A stretch of 64,000 nt of DNA from Spirilliplanes yamanashiensis. GTDB lineage: Bacteria; Actinomycetota; Actinomycetes; Mycobacteriales; Micromonosporaceae. The stretch spans positions 186,001 through 250,000 of the forward strand of contig NZ_BOOY01000026.1 of NCBI RefSeq assembly GCF_016863475.1, written 5' to 3'. Position numbers and translations under genes: made by a program. Below are positions 32,099 through 40,406 of the stretch, in pieces; position 1 is the first letter of the stretch; each line of letters begins with the position of its first letter. The notes below the pieces were generated by a model. That model saw only the letters and a list, made by a program, of their open reading frames with translations. It ran no database searches and had not been told where the DNA came from.

Positions 32099-32104
32099 CA
32101 TACT
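32099..32104 (+). promoter_or_regulatory. -10 box of the first NUDIX gene (leaderless)
   Basis: CATACT is one base from TATACT and lies 8 nt before GTG 32113, which has no ribosome-binding site. Confidence 0.35.
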
Positions 32105-32112
32105 TCCGCCCT

Positions 32113-33057
32113 GTGACCCCCGCGCTGGAACCCCTCCGCAGGATCGCGGCGTACGCCGTGACGACCGACGACGAAGGCCGCGTCCTTCTGGTCCGCGCCT
32201 CCCCGCGGTCCGGCACCCCCGGTGTCTGGTCCCTGCCGGGCGGCGCGGTCGACCACGGCGAGGACCCGAACCACACCGTGGTCCGCGAGACCGCCGCCGA
32301 GACCGGCCTGTCCGTGGCCGTCTCCGGGCTGCGCGACGTCCTCGCCGACATGCGCTCGCTGCCGCAGCGCGGCGTCACCATCCACACCGACCGCCTGGTG
32401 TACGAGGTGACCGTCCGCGGCGGCACCCTGTGCGACCGCATCGGTCAGCCCACCGACCTGGCCCGCTGGCACACCCTGGCCGAGGCGGAGACGCTGCGCC
32501 TGCGGCCGTTCACCGCGGCCGCGCTCGGGCTCCCCGCCGCCTCCGCCGACCTGCGGCCGGAGGAGGTCCCCGACTTCCCGTCCTTCTACGCCTACGAGGG
32601 CCCGGACGGCCTGCACCGCGCCCAGCGCTTCGCCGCGTACGCCATCGCCACCGACCCGGCCGGGCGCGTCCTGCTCACCCGCGTCGCGGCCGGCTACCCC
32701 GGCGCCGGGTGCTGGCACCTGCCCGGCGGCGGCACCGACTACGGCGAGCAGCCCGGCACCGCGCTCATCCGCGAGCTGGTCGAGGAGACCGGCCAGCACG
32801 GGCGCCTGCTCGACCTGCTGGGCGTCGCCAGCCACCGGGACGCGGCCTCGCTGGGCCCCGAGGGCTACCCGATCGACTGGCACGGCGTGCGCGCCTTCTA
32901 CCGGGTGGCCGTCGACCACCCGGCCCCGGTCGTCGTCGGCGACGTGGGCGGCTCGACGTCGGAGGCCCGCTGGTTCTCCCACGAGGACCTCGCCACCCTC
33001 AAGCCCGACGAGCTGACCGAGGTCACGGCCGAGGCCCTGCACGCGGCCAAGCTCTGA
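32113..33057 (+). CDS. Double-NUDIX domain hydrolase (first of tandem pair)
   Basis: 314 aa from GTG 32113 with two NUDIX domains (about 10-135 and 170-300). The second NUDIX box is intact (GGTDYGEQPGTALIRELVEE then TG). In the first, the box reads RETAAETG, so one of the metal-binding glutamates of REUxEExG is an alanine and that domain may be inactive. Substrate unknown; probably nucleoside diphosphate derivatives. A longer frame begins at 32017 but would include the apparent promoter, so the GTG start is chosen. A paralogue with the same architecture follows. Confidence 0.8.
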   Translation: MTPALEPLRRIAAYAVTTDDEGRVLLVRASPRSGTPGVWSLPGGAVDHGEDPNHTVVRETAAETGLSVAVSGLRDVLADMRSLPQRGVTIHTDRLVYEVTVRGGTLCDRIGQPTDLARWHTLAEAETLRLRPFTAAALGLPAASADLRPEEVPDFPSFYAYEGPDGLHRAQRFAAYAIATDPAGRVLLTRVAAGYPGAGCWHLPGGGTDYGEQPGTALIRELVEETGQHGRLLDLLGVASHRDAASLGPEGYPIDWHGVRAFYRVAVDHPAPVVVGDVGGSTSEARWFSHEDLATLKPDELTEVTAEALHAAKL

Positions 33058-33174
33058 CCGCCCCGGCACGGCCCGCCGCGCCGACCCGGCCCGCGCCGCC
33101 TCGGGCGACCGCGGCCAGGCCGACCGCGGCCGCGCGGCCGGGCGCGGCATGATCGGGCGTCCCGGTGGCTGCCG

Positions 33175-33180
33175 TAAGGT
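33175..33180 (+). promoter_or_regulatory. -10 box of the second NUDIX gene (leaderless)
   Basis: TAAGGT lies 8 nt before ATG 33189. This suggests the second NUDIX gene can be transcribed separately from the first. Confidence 0.4.
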
Positions 33181-33188
33181 CGGCCGCG

Positions 33189-34190
33189 ATGGCTGACACC
33201 ACGGAGACCACCCTGCGGCGCACCCGCCGGATCGGCGTCTACGGCGTCTGCCGCGACGCGGGCGGCCGGGTGCTGCTCGCCCGCGGGTCGGCGCGGTCGG
33301 CGTTCCCCGGCTGGTGGTCGCTGCCCGGCGGCGGCCTCGACCAGGGCGAGGCGCCCGCCGACGGCGTCATGCGCGAGTTCCGCGAGGAGACCGGCCTGGC
33401 CGTCGGGGTCGGCCAGCTGATGGCGGCGCTCGCCGACGTGTGCCGGCTGCCCGGGGCCCTCGAGCACGCCGACCGCCTGGTCTACGAGGTGACCGTGACG
33501 GGCGGCGCGCTCACCGACGAACCGGACGGCACCACCGACCGGGCCGCCTGGTTCGCGCCGGACGAGCTGGCCGACCTGCCGATGCTGCCGTTCACGGCCG
33601 ACGTCATCGGCGCCGGTGTCGCCGGGCCGCCCGGCGCCTGGCCGAGCTCGGCCGAGCTGGCCGCCGAACCCGGTGCCGCCGAGCCCGGGCCGCGCGCCGC
33701 CGGCTCCGCCGCCACGCCGCACGCCGTCCCCCCGGTCGCCCGGGGCCAGCGCTTCGGGGCGTACGGGCTGGTCACCGACCCGGCCGGCCGGATCCTGCTC
33801 ACCCTCATCGCGCCCGGCTACCCCGGCGCCGGCCGGTGGCACCTGCCCGGCGGCGGCACCGACCACGGCGAACGCCCCGAGGTCGGGCTGCTGCGCGAGC
33901 TGCACGAGGAGGCCGGCCAGCTCGGCCGGGTCACCGGCCTGCTGGCCGCCGCGCACCGCCACGACCCGGCCGCGGTGGGCCCCGAGGGTCACCCGATCGA
34001 TTGGCACGTGGTCCGCGTTCTGTTCAGAGTTGTCGTCGACGTGCCGACAGAACCAGTGGTGACGGAAGCGGCCGGCGGATCGACCCGGGACGCGCGCTGG
34101 TTCACCGCGGACGAGCTGGCGGAGACCCCGCTGACGGACGCGGCGCACTGGGCGGTGCCCTGGTGGCATGCCGGATCATCGGTTCAGTGA
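33189..34190 (+). CDS. Double-NUDIX domain hydrolase (second of tandem pair)
   Basis: 333 aa with two NUDIX domains joined by an Ala/Pro/Glu-rich linker (about 150-175). Both boxes are complete: GGLDQGEAPADGVMREFREE followed by TG, and GGTDHGERPEVGLLRELHEE followed by AG. The second domains of both paralogues share GYPGAGxWHLPGGGTDxGE and GPEGxPIDWHxVR, so the pair arose by duplication of an already fused gene. The specificity is unknown. Unlike its neighbour, both active sites look functional. Confidence 0.82.
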   Translation: MADTTETTLRRTRRIGVYGVCRDAGGRVLLARGSARSAFPGWWSLPGGGLDQGEAPADGVMREFREETGLAVGVGQLMAALADVCRLPGALEHADRLVYEVTVTGGALTDEPDGTTDRAAWFAPDELADLPMLPFTADVIGAGVAGPPGAWPSSAELAAEPGAAEPGPRAAGSAATPHAVPPVARGQRFGAYGLVTDPAGRILLTLIAPGYPGAGRWHLPGGGTDHGERPEVGLLRELHEEAGQLGRVTGLLAAAHRHDPAAVGPEGHPIDWHVVRVLFRVVVDVPTEPVVTEAAGGSTRDARWFTADELAETPLTDAAHWAVPWWHAGSSVQ

Positions 34191-34357
34191 TTCGCATGGA
34201 TCGGCGCGGGTACGCTGAGGTCGAAGGCCGCCGGCGCCGACGCGAACGCCGGATTAAAGCGGGCCCGCCCGCGGTTCACTACATCTGAAGGTCCACCACG
34301 CCGGGTCTCGCCAAGAGCGTCCCGCTGTGCGAAGGTATATCCCGCCCAAACTCGGAC

Positions 34358-34372
34358 GTCACAATCCGTGAC
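34358..34372. promoter_or_regulatory. Inverted repeat GTCAC-N5-GTGAC upstream of pssA
   Basis: It lies 18 bp downstream of an AT-rich GGTATAT (34334-34340), a probable -10 box, and 43 bp before the chosen pssA start. Possible operator or 5' UTR hairpin. Confidence 0.35.
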
Positions 34373-34415
34373 AGCCGACATCCAGCCAGTACCGCGCGAC
34401 AGCGATGGAGGAGCA

Positions 34416-35399
34416 GTGCCGAGAGCCCCTTGGCGCAGGCAGCGATCGACGGACAGCCGCCCCGGTGGTCGTCGCTGGGCCGGCCGACTGCGCCGCTCCG
34501 GCTCGATCGCCCGGCAGGCGCTCACGGTCCGTGTCGGCCGCCGCCGCACCGAGTCCGGCCGCGCCGCCACGGCGGTGCGCTCGGAGGTGCTGTACACGGG
34601 TTCCGAACTGCTCGCGCCGCGCCCGGCGATCGAGGGCCGCCTGGTCGGTCCCGCGATCGAGCCGCCGCCCGCGCTGCGCGCCCCTGGCGCCGTCGTCGAG
34701 GAGTCGGGCCCGTCCCTGCTGCCCGGTGAGCACACCGTGGCGCGGCGGGTCAGCTTCGCCGTCGTCAACGGGTGCACGCTGGCCAGCCTCGGCCTCGGCA
34801 TGCTCGCCATCTTCCTGGCCATGCGCGGCGACGTCCGGCTCGCGGCCGCGTTCCTCGTCGCCTGCGTGATCTTCGACGGGCTCGACGGCGCGCTCGCCCG
34901 CAAGCTGGGCGTGTCCAGCCCGTTCGGCGCCCAGATGGACTCGCTGGCCGACATGTGCTCGTTCGGCCTGGCCGCGCCGGTCGTCGTGTACGCGTCGGTG
35001 GCCGGCACGGTGCCCACCGGCGCCGCCGCCGTCGCCTGCGGCCTCGTCGCCGCCTGCGCGATGATCCGCCTGGCCCGCTTCAACGTCTCGCCGAAGGACG
35101 GCCGCTTCTTCTGCGGCGTGCCCACCACCATGGCCGCCGCCGTGCTCGCGCTGTCGGTCGTCATCGGCCTGCCGGTGCCCGGCCTGGTGCTGCTCGGCGG
35201 GGTCGCCCTGCTGGCCGTCGCCATGGTGTCGAGCTTCCCGTACGCCAAGCTCGCCCGGCTGGTGAAGATGCCGCCGTGGCTGTGGCTGGTGCCGCTGGTG
35301 GGCGCGTTCGCCGACTGGCGCCTGACCTTCGTGCTGCTCGTCGCGGCGTACCTGGCCAGCGGCCCGGTGCTCTGGCTGCGCAGCCGCCGCACCGCCTGA
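34416..35399 (+). CDS. pssA: CDP-diacylglycerol-serine O-phosphatidyltransferase
   Basis: 327 aa. A basic, probably disordered N-terminus of about 115 residues precedes seven or eight transmembrane helices. The CDP-alcohol phosphotransferase motif is complete (DGLDGALARKLG ... FGAQMDSLADM). It joins CDP-diacylglycerol and serine to phosphatidylserine in the membrane; the convergent psd product then decarboxylates it. GTG at 34416 has GGAGG 4 nt upstream; GTG at 34368 is in frame but has no ribosome-binding site and overlaps an inverted repeat. The N-terminal extension is unusual in length, so the true start could be later. Confidence 0.9.
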   Translation: MPRAPWRRQRSTDSRPGGRRWAGRLRRSGSIARQALTVRVGRRRTESGRAATAVRSEVLYTGSELLAPRPAIEGRLVGPAIEPPPALRAPGAVVEESGPSLLPGEHTVARRVSFAVVNGCTLASLGLGMLAIFLAMRGDVRLAAAFLVACVIFDGLDGALARKLGVSSPFGAQMDSLADMCSFGLAAPVVVYASVAGTVPTGAAAVACGLVAACAMIRLARFNVSPKDGRFFCGVPTTMAAAVLALSVVIGLPVPGLVLLGGVALLAVAMVSSFPYAKLARLVKMPPWLWLVPLVGAFADWRLTFVLLVAAYLASGPVLWLRSRRTA

Positions 35400-35413
35400 T
35401 CCGTCGTCCGGCC

Positions 35414-35510
35414 CGAGGCCGCGTTCCCCGTCACCAGGGGGCCGCGGCCTCGCCCGTTTGCGGGGGCGGAACGGCCGAGGCCGCGCCCTCGGCTGGGGAC
35501 GCGGCCTCGG
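35414..35510. terminator. Two hairpins between convergent pssA and psd
   Basis: Hairpin 1 (35414-35452) has 10-bp arms CGAGGCCGCG / CGCGGCCTCG. Hairpin 2 (35475-35510) has 11-bp arms built on the same sequence. The four arms are near-identical, so each left arm can pair with either right arm. It probably works as a bidirectional terminator. Confidence 0.7.
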
Positions 35511-35523
35511 CGGAACCGGTGGG

Positions 35524-36759
35524 TCAGAGCCAGCGGGCGATGACCGACGCGCCGCCGACCACCTTGTCGCCGGGGGCGACGAGCGCCTCGGCCCGGTCGG
35601 CCGGCAGGTAGACGTCGGTGCGGCTGCCGAACCGGATCAGCCCGAAGCGCTCACCGCGGGCCAGCAGGGCGCCGACGGGGGCGCGCTGCACGATCCGGCG
35701 GGCGATCAGGCCGGTGCGCTGGGCGACGACGACGGTGCCGTGCGCGGTGTCCAGCACGGTGTACGCGGCGACGTTGTGCTCCGCGCCCGGCTTCATGGCG
35801 TTGACGTAGCCGCCGTCGACGACGAAGTGGTCGGCGACCCGGCCCGCGACCGGGGTGCGGTTGACGTGCACGTCGAACACGGACAGGAACACGGCGATCC
35901 GCAGGAACTCGCCGTCGCCGAAGCGCTCGTCGCGCAGCCGCTCGACGGACAGCACCTTGCCGTCGCTGGCGGCCACGACCGCGTCGGGCTCCATCGGGAC
36001 GTCCCGCTCGGGGTCGCGGAAGAACGCGGCCACCGGGGCGGTCAGCAGGGCCGGGACCAGCCACAGCCGGGACTTCGGGCGCACCGCCTTGGCCAGCGCG
36101 GCCAGGCCGAGCGTGATGCCGGCGGCGGCCACGCCGTTGGAGTCGATGTGCATGGCGGGGGTCAGCCGCACGCTCGACGGCCGGTGGGCGGGGGACAGGT
36201 TCTCCGCCGCCGCGGCCGGGGCTGCCGTGAACCGCAGGTGGTGCACCCGCACGGGCGGGGCGTTGCGCACGACCAGGTCGGTGCCGACGCCGAACATGGC
36301 GCCCTGCCGGAACAGCTCGGTGGCCGCGCCGGAGCCCAGCCCGGGCACCGCGGCGGTGGCGACCGACAGCACGGCGCCCTCGGTCAGGTACTTGGTGAGG
36401 CCGTCGAGCGTGGCGCGCGCCTCGTCGGCGGTGCCGGCCAGGGCCTCGCCCAGCACGACGATGTCGGCCGGGTCGGCCTCGCCGAGCGACTCGACGACGC
36501 GCACCCGCTCGGCCACCCAGCTGCCCTGGGCGGCGACGTGCCGGCGCAGGTCACCGACGCCAGTGCCGGCGTCCGGCACGAGGGTGAGCCGGTCGCCCGG
36601 CAGCAGCGCCTCGACCGCGGCGGCCAGCACCGCCGAGCCCGGCGTGGCGCCGACGAGCAGCGCGTTGCGGGCGTCGTTGTGCCGGGCCAGCTCGGTGGTG
36701 AGCGTGCGCGCGGCGCGCGGGCCGAGCGGGACGGAACCGTCCGTCGGGAACTGTGTCAT
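35524..36759 (-). CDS. psd: Phosphatidylserine decarboxylase with N-terminal methyltransferase-like domain
   Basis: 411 aa. Residues about 205-411 are a phosphatidylserine decarboxylase with a membrane segment near 230, FFRDPERDVP, DVHVNRTPVAG and the self-cleavage site FGSRTDVYLP, where Ser379 would give the pyruvoyl group. Residues about 20-195 resemble a SAM-dependent methyltransferase Rossmann fold (ARNALLVGATPGSAVLAAA, ADIVVLGEAL). Single-domain Psd proteins of this type are about 200-290 aa, so this is a fusion. It makes phosphatidylethanolamine from the PssA product. Whether the added domain methylates the lipid is untested. ATG 36759 has GAGGAG 11 nt upstream. Confidence 0.9.
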   Translation of the reverse strand: MTQFPTDGSVPLGPRAARTLTTELARHNDARNALLVGATPGSAVLAAAVEALLPGDRLTLVPDAGTGVGDLRRHVAAQGSWVAERVRVVESLGEADPADIVVLGEALAGTADEARATLDGLTKYLTEGAVLSVATAAVPGLGSGAATELFRQGAMFGVGTDLVVRNAPPVRVHHLRFTAAPAAAAENLSPAHRPSSVRLTPAMHIDSNGVAAAGITLGLAALAKAVRPKSRLWLVPALLTAPVAAFFRDPERDVPMEPDAVVAASDGKVLSVERLRDERFGDGEFLRIAVFLSVFDVHVNRTPVAGRVADHFVVDGGYVNAMKPGAEHNVAAYTVLDTAHGTVVVAQRTGLIARRIVQRAPVGALLARGERFGLIRFGSRTDVYLPADRAEALVAPGDKVVGGASVIARWL

Positions 36760-36805
36760 CTCGTCCGGGCTCCTCGGGAGAATGTGCGGGCCAGGAAACG
36801 GCGCC

Positions 36806-36833
36806 GGCCGGTGGCGGGAGTCCGCCACCGGCC
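36806..36833 (-). terminator. Hairpin between psd and the upstream membrane-protein gene
   Basis: Perfect 12-bp stem GGCCGGTGGCGG / CCGCCACCGGCC with a 4-nt loop. It lies 23 bp after the stop of the 36857-37225 gene and separates it from psd. Confidence 0.65.
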
Positions 36834-36856
36834 AGCTTAAGGCCCGGTGCGTGCGG

Positions 36857-37225
36857 TCAGGGACGCGCGTCGCCGTCGGCTCGCCGGTCGGCGGCCCGAT
36901 CGGCGGGCACCGGCTCGTCGTCGACCCGCGACCGCGGGTCCGTCATCAGCTCGCGGACGATGTCGGCGTGCATCTCCGGCGGCAGCCCCAGGTCGGGCTC
37001 CACCGCCGCCTCGGCCCGCACGGGCGGCTGCACCGCGTCGCGCCGGCTGGACCGCAGCGCGCTCAGCAGGCCGACCAGGCCGAACAGCAGCAGGCCGCCC
37101 GCGACCAGCCAGCCCACGGCGGGCAGGTCGATCGTCACGAACCGCGTCACGGCCCAGAAGGCCACCACGGCCAGGAAGATCAGGCCGAAGCTCAGGGACA
37201 CCCCGTCGGTGCGGTGCGGCCTCAT
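36857..37225 (-). CDS. Small membrane protein with two transmembrane segments
   Basis: 122 aa. After a short cytoplasmic start (MRPHRTDGVS) there are two hydrophobic helices (about 11-32 and 38-58), then an Arg/Asp-rich cytoplasmic tail. I do not recognise a named family. Its ATG overlaps the stop of the upstream PspC-domain gene by 4 bp (ATGA), so the two are translationally coupled and it probably belongs to the same envelope-stress module. Confidence 0.8.
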   Translation of the reverse strand: MRPHRTDGVSLSFGLIFLAVVAFWAVTRFVTIDLPAVGWLVAGGLLLFGLVGLLSALRSSRRDAVQPPVRAEAAVEPDLGLPPEMHADIVRELMTDPRSRVDDEPVPADRAADRRADGDARP

Positions 37226-38988
37226 CGGGTCACCTCCACGTTGCCGGCGTTCAGGGACAGGTTGAGGCGCAGGGCGCCGCCGCCCGGACCGTCCCCGCCG
37301 TTGTCGATGATCTCGCTGACGCTGCGGGTGTCGCCGAACTTCCACCGCTGGCCGAACACCTGCGCGTCGCCGGCGTCCATGTCGACGCTCGCGGTGACGT
37401 CGACGTTCGGCGGCACCCGCACGATCAGCTTGCCGAGGTGCATCTCCGCGGCGATCTCCAACTGCTGGCCCGTCGCGAACGGCACGGAGCGCAGGTCGAG
37501 GGTCGCCGTCCCGAACGGGTACGAGTACCGGTCGGCCACGCTGGCCTGGTCCTGCGGGGTCCAGGTGATGGTGCCGCCGCGCAGGCCGCGCCACGACTCG
37601 GCGAGCGTCGCCGGGATCATCAGCACGGACAGGACGATGCCGAGCGCGATGAGCCCGCGGGCCCGGCCGAACCAGGCGCCCACCAGCAGCCCGGCGCCGA
37701 CCACGAACAGCACCGCCGCGAGGTAGCCGGCGACCGGCACGGCGGCCGCGCCGCTGACGTCGACGGCGACGAGCGCGCCGATCGCCATGACGGCCACGAA
37801 GAACGTGAGCCGGCCCAGCACCGAGCGCTCCTTCGGCGGCTTCGGCGGCCTGGTGGGCCGCAGCGGCGGGGGCGGCGCGGCGGGCCCGGGCGGGTAGCCC
37901 CCCTGCGCCCCCGCGTACGGGCCGTGCGGGGCGAACGGGGGCCGGTACCCGGTGGCCCCGGGCGGCGGCGGCCCGGGCGGCAGCGGGCCCGTGGGCGGCG
38001 CGGGCGGCATGGGCGGCACGGGCGGCACGGGCGGCACGGGCGGCAGCGGGGCCGTCGGCGGCTCGGCGGCGTCGCGGTACGGGTCCACGGGCTCGGTCAC
38101 CCCGGGCCGGTGCCCGGCGGCCGCGGCGGCCGTGGCCGCGGTGAACGCCGGCGGCGGGGGCGGCGGTGCGCCCGGGTCGCCGGCCGGGAAAGCGCCGGGG
38201 GCGGCGGGGGCGGCCGGGTCCGCGACCGGCGGCGCGGCGGGCGGCGGCGGGCCGAACCCGGCGGCCGTGCCGGCGGGGACGCCCGCCTGCGCGTTGGCGT
38301 TGCGGCGCAGCAGGAACGCGGCGCCCACCAGGATCGCCCCGGCGAGCAGCGCGGCCCGGAAGCCGTCGCGGACGATGAACGCGAACGTCATCGCGGTCAG
38401 CACGCCGAGCAGCACCACCACGACCGGCTGCATCCGGGAGCGGCCCTTGCCGAGCAGCGACTCGGCCGGCGACGCGCTGTCGCCCTCGGCCGGGATGAAC
38501 AGCCAGCCGACCAGGTAGAGCAGGACGCCGGTGCCGCCGAAGAAGCCGAGGACGGCCAGGATGACCCGCCACAGCACCGGGTCGGTGTTGGTGGCGCGGC
38601 CGATCGCGGCGCAGACGCCGGCGACGTAGCGGCCCTGGTTCGGGCGGATCAGCTGCTCGCGGGCGAAGCCGGTGGCGCCGCCCCAGCCCGCGAACGGTCC
38701 GCCGGGGCCGAACGGGCCGCCGGTGGGGCCGCCGGTGGGGCCGCCCTTGTGCGCGTACCCGCTGTCGAAGGTGGGGCCGGCGCCCGGCGGCGGCGGACCG
38801 GCCGGGCCGGGGGGCGGGCCCGGCGGCGGGCCGAGCGGGCCGGCCGGTCCCGGCGGGGGCGGCGGGGGCGGCGGGCCGGGCTGCGGCGGCGGGGGCGGGG
38901 GCGGCGGGAAGCCGGACGAGTCCGCCGGGTCGTCAGCCGGCGGGGGAGCGGCGGCCGGTCCGCGGGACTCGGCAGGGTTGTCCGTCAT
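37222..38988 (-). CDS. PspC domain protein with long proline-rich regions
   Basis: 588 aa. The N-terminus (about 10-95) is almost continuous proline and glycine. A PspC domain follows (about 115-175, RYVAGVCAAIGRATNTDPVLWRV, given here as the motif region), then two further transmembrane parts separated by a second Pro/Ala-rich linker. The C-terminal beta-rich part (LDLRSVPFATGQQLEIAAEM, LGKLIVRVPPNVDVTA) resembles the cell-wall-active-antibiotic-response LiaF-type domain. This is the layout of LiaF-like partners of PspC histidine kinases. It is divergent from a PspC histidine kinase gene, so it probably modulates that kinase. Confidence 0.87.
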   Translation of the reverse strand: MTDNPAESRGPAAAPPPADDPADSSGFPPPPPPPPQPGPPPPPPPPGPAGPLGPPPGPPPGPAGPPPPGAGPTFDSGYAHKGGPTGGPTGGPFGPGGPFAGWGGATGFAREQLIRPNQGRYVAGVCAAIGRATNTDPVLWRVILAVLGFFGGTGVLLYLVGWLFIPAEGDSASPAESLLGKGRSRMQPVVVVLLGVLTAMTFAFIVRDGFRAALLAGAILVGAAFLLRRNANAQAGVPAGTAAGFGPPPPAAPPVADPAAPAAPGAFPAGDPGAPPPPPPAFTAATAAAAAGHRPGVTEPVDPYRDAAEPPTAPLPPVPPVPPVPPMPPAPPTGPLPPGPPPPGATGYRPPFAPHGPYAGAQGGYPPGPAAPPPPLRPTRPPKPPKERSVLGRLTFFVAVMAIGALVAVDVSGAAAVPVAGYLAAVLFVVGAGLLVGAWFGRARGLIALGIVLSVLMIPATLAESWRGLRGGTITWTPQDQASVADRYSYPFGTATLDLRSVPFATGQQLEIAAEMHLGKLIVRVPPNVDVTASVDMDAGDAQVFGQRWKFGDTRSVSEIIDNGGDGPGGGALRLNLSLNAGNVEVTR

Positions 38989-39107
38989 GCCTCGATCCTG
39001 ACCGCCGGGCGACCCGACGGACCTCAGGCGGCGACCCTGACGCAACCCTGATATCGGCGGTCCGCGCCGATCGGGGACGTCCCCGTGGTCCGCGGGCCCC
39101 CCGGCGT

Positions 39108-39126
39108 GTGACGATCGAACGGTCAC
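39108..39126. promoter_or_regulatory. Inverted repeat GTGAC-N9-GTCAC before the PspC kinase
   Basis: Perfect 5-bp arms span the annotated GTG start. An operator or transcript-start hairpin here would fit translation beginning downstream at 39141 rather than at the GTG. Confidence 0.35.
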
Positions 39127-40406
39127 GGAAGGAGCCCGCCATCAGCATCGACACCCAGCCCCGCCGCCTGCACCGGGTGCGCGACCACCGGTACGTCGCC
39201 GGCGTCGCGTCCGGGCTCGCGCTCCACCTGGGCGTGCCGGTGGTCGCGATCCGGGTGGCGTTCGTGGTGCTGCTCGGCTTCAACGGCCTCGGGCTGCTCC
39301 TCTACTCCGCGTTCTGGGCGGTGCTGCCCGCCCAGCACCCCGGCGCCGGCCCGGCCGCCGGCCCGCCGCGCCGCCGCGACCTCGCCGAGCTGCTGCCGTT
39401 CGTGGCGATCGGCCTCGGCGCGATCCTGGTGCAGGTGCTGCTGGGCTCCGGCTCGGTGGCCGGCACCGCCGGCTGGCTCGTCGCGGTGATCGCGGTCGGC
39501 GCGGGCGTCATCTGGCACCAGTCCGACCCGGCCCGCCGCCAGCAGTGGAGCGAGACCGTCCCGCAGGTGCCGTGGCTGGGCGCGGTGGTGGCGGAGAACG
39601 ACCGGCGCACGTTCCTGCTGCGCTTCATCGGCGGCGGCATCCTGGTCAGCGTCGGCATCATCGGCGTCGTGGCCGTGTACGCCCCGAGCGGCGACTCGGC
39701 CGCCGTCCTCAACGGCGTCATCTTCGCGCTCATCGGCCTGGTCGGCGTCGCCGTGGTGGCCGCCCCGGTGCTGTGGCGCATGTTCAGCCAGCTGCGCACC
39801 GAGCGCGAGGGCCGCATCCGCGAGCAGGAGCGCGCCGAGATCGCCGCGATGGTGCACGACGAGGTGCTGCACACCCTGGCCCTCATCCAGCGCAACGCCG
39901 CCGACGTCAAGACGGTGCAGCGGCTCGCCCGCGGCCAGGAGCGCACCCTGCGCAACTGGCTGTACCGGCCGACCGCGTCGCCCACGGAGCGCTTCGGCGC
40001 CGCGCTGGAGCACGTGGCCGCCGAGGTGGAGGACATGTACGGCATCACCGTCGAGACGGTCGTCGTGGGCGACGCGGAGACCGGCGACAAGGTCGTCGCG
40101 CTCGTCGCCGCGGCCCGCGAGGCGCTGGTGAACGCCGCCCGCCACGCCGGGGTGCAGACGGTGTCCCTCTACGCTGAGGTGGAGGACGAGCAGCTGAGCG
40201 TCTTCGTCCGCGACCGCGGCGCCGGGTTCGACCCGGACACGATCGACGACCACCGGCACGGTGTACGCGGCTCGATCATCGGCCGGATGCAGCGGCACGG
40301 CGGTCGCGCCGAGATCCGCAGCACCCCGGGCGAGGGCACCGAGGTCCGGCTCATGATGGCGGTCGCGCGCGAGAGCGTCGGGGCCGGGAAGGACGGCGCG
40401 CGATGA
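39108..40406 (+). CDS. PspC domain sensor histidine kinase
   Basis: Up to 432 aa. An N-terminal PspC domain (about 20-75), more transmembrane segments (about 90-215), then a HisKA_3-type dimerisation domain (IAAMVHDEVLHTL, phospho-accepting His) and an HATPase domain (REALVNAARHAG, DRGAGFDPD, GSIIGRMQRHGG). It senses envelope conditions and phosphorylates the response regulator, whose start overlaps its stop by 4 bp. GTG 39108 is the only canonical start upstream of the PspC core but has no ribosome-binding site. AAGGAG at 39129-39134 points instead to an in-frame ATC at 39141. Confidence 0.88.
   Translation: MTIERSRKEPAISIDTQPRRLHRVRDHRYVAGVASGLALHLGVPVVAIRVAFVVLLGFNGLGLLLYSAFWAVLPAQHPGAGPAAGPPRRRDLAELLPFVAIGLGAILVQVLLGSGSVAGTAGWLVAVIAVGAGVIWHQSDPARRQQWSETVPQVPWLGAVVAENDRRTFLLRFIGGGILVSVGIIGVVAVYAPSGDSAAVLNGVIFALIGLVGVAVVAAPVLWRMFSQLRTEREGRIREQERAEIAAMVHDEVLHTLALIQRNAADVKTVQRLARGQERTLRNWLYRPTASPTERFGAALEHVAAEVEDMYGITVETVVVGDAETGDKVVALVAAAREALVNAARHAGVQTVSLYAEVEDEQLSVFVRDRGAGFDPDTIDDHRHGVRGSIIGRMQRHGGRAEIRSTPGEGTEVRLMMAVARESVGAGKDGAR

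Noticed and set aside
37950..38060. Tandem DNA repeats resembling a microsatellite
   Set aside because: They encode Pro/Gly repeats of the PspC protein in frame and need no separate explanation.
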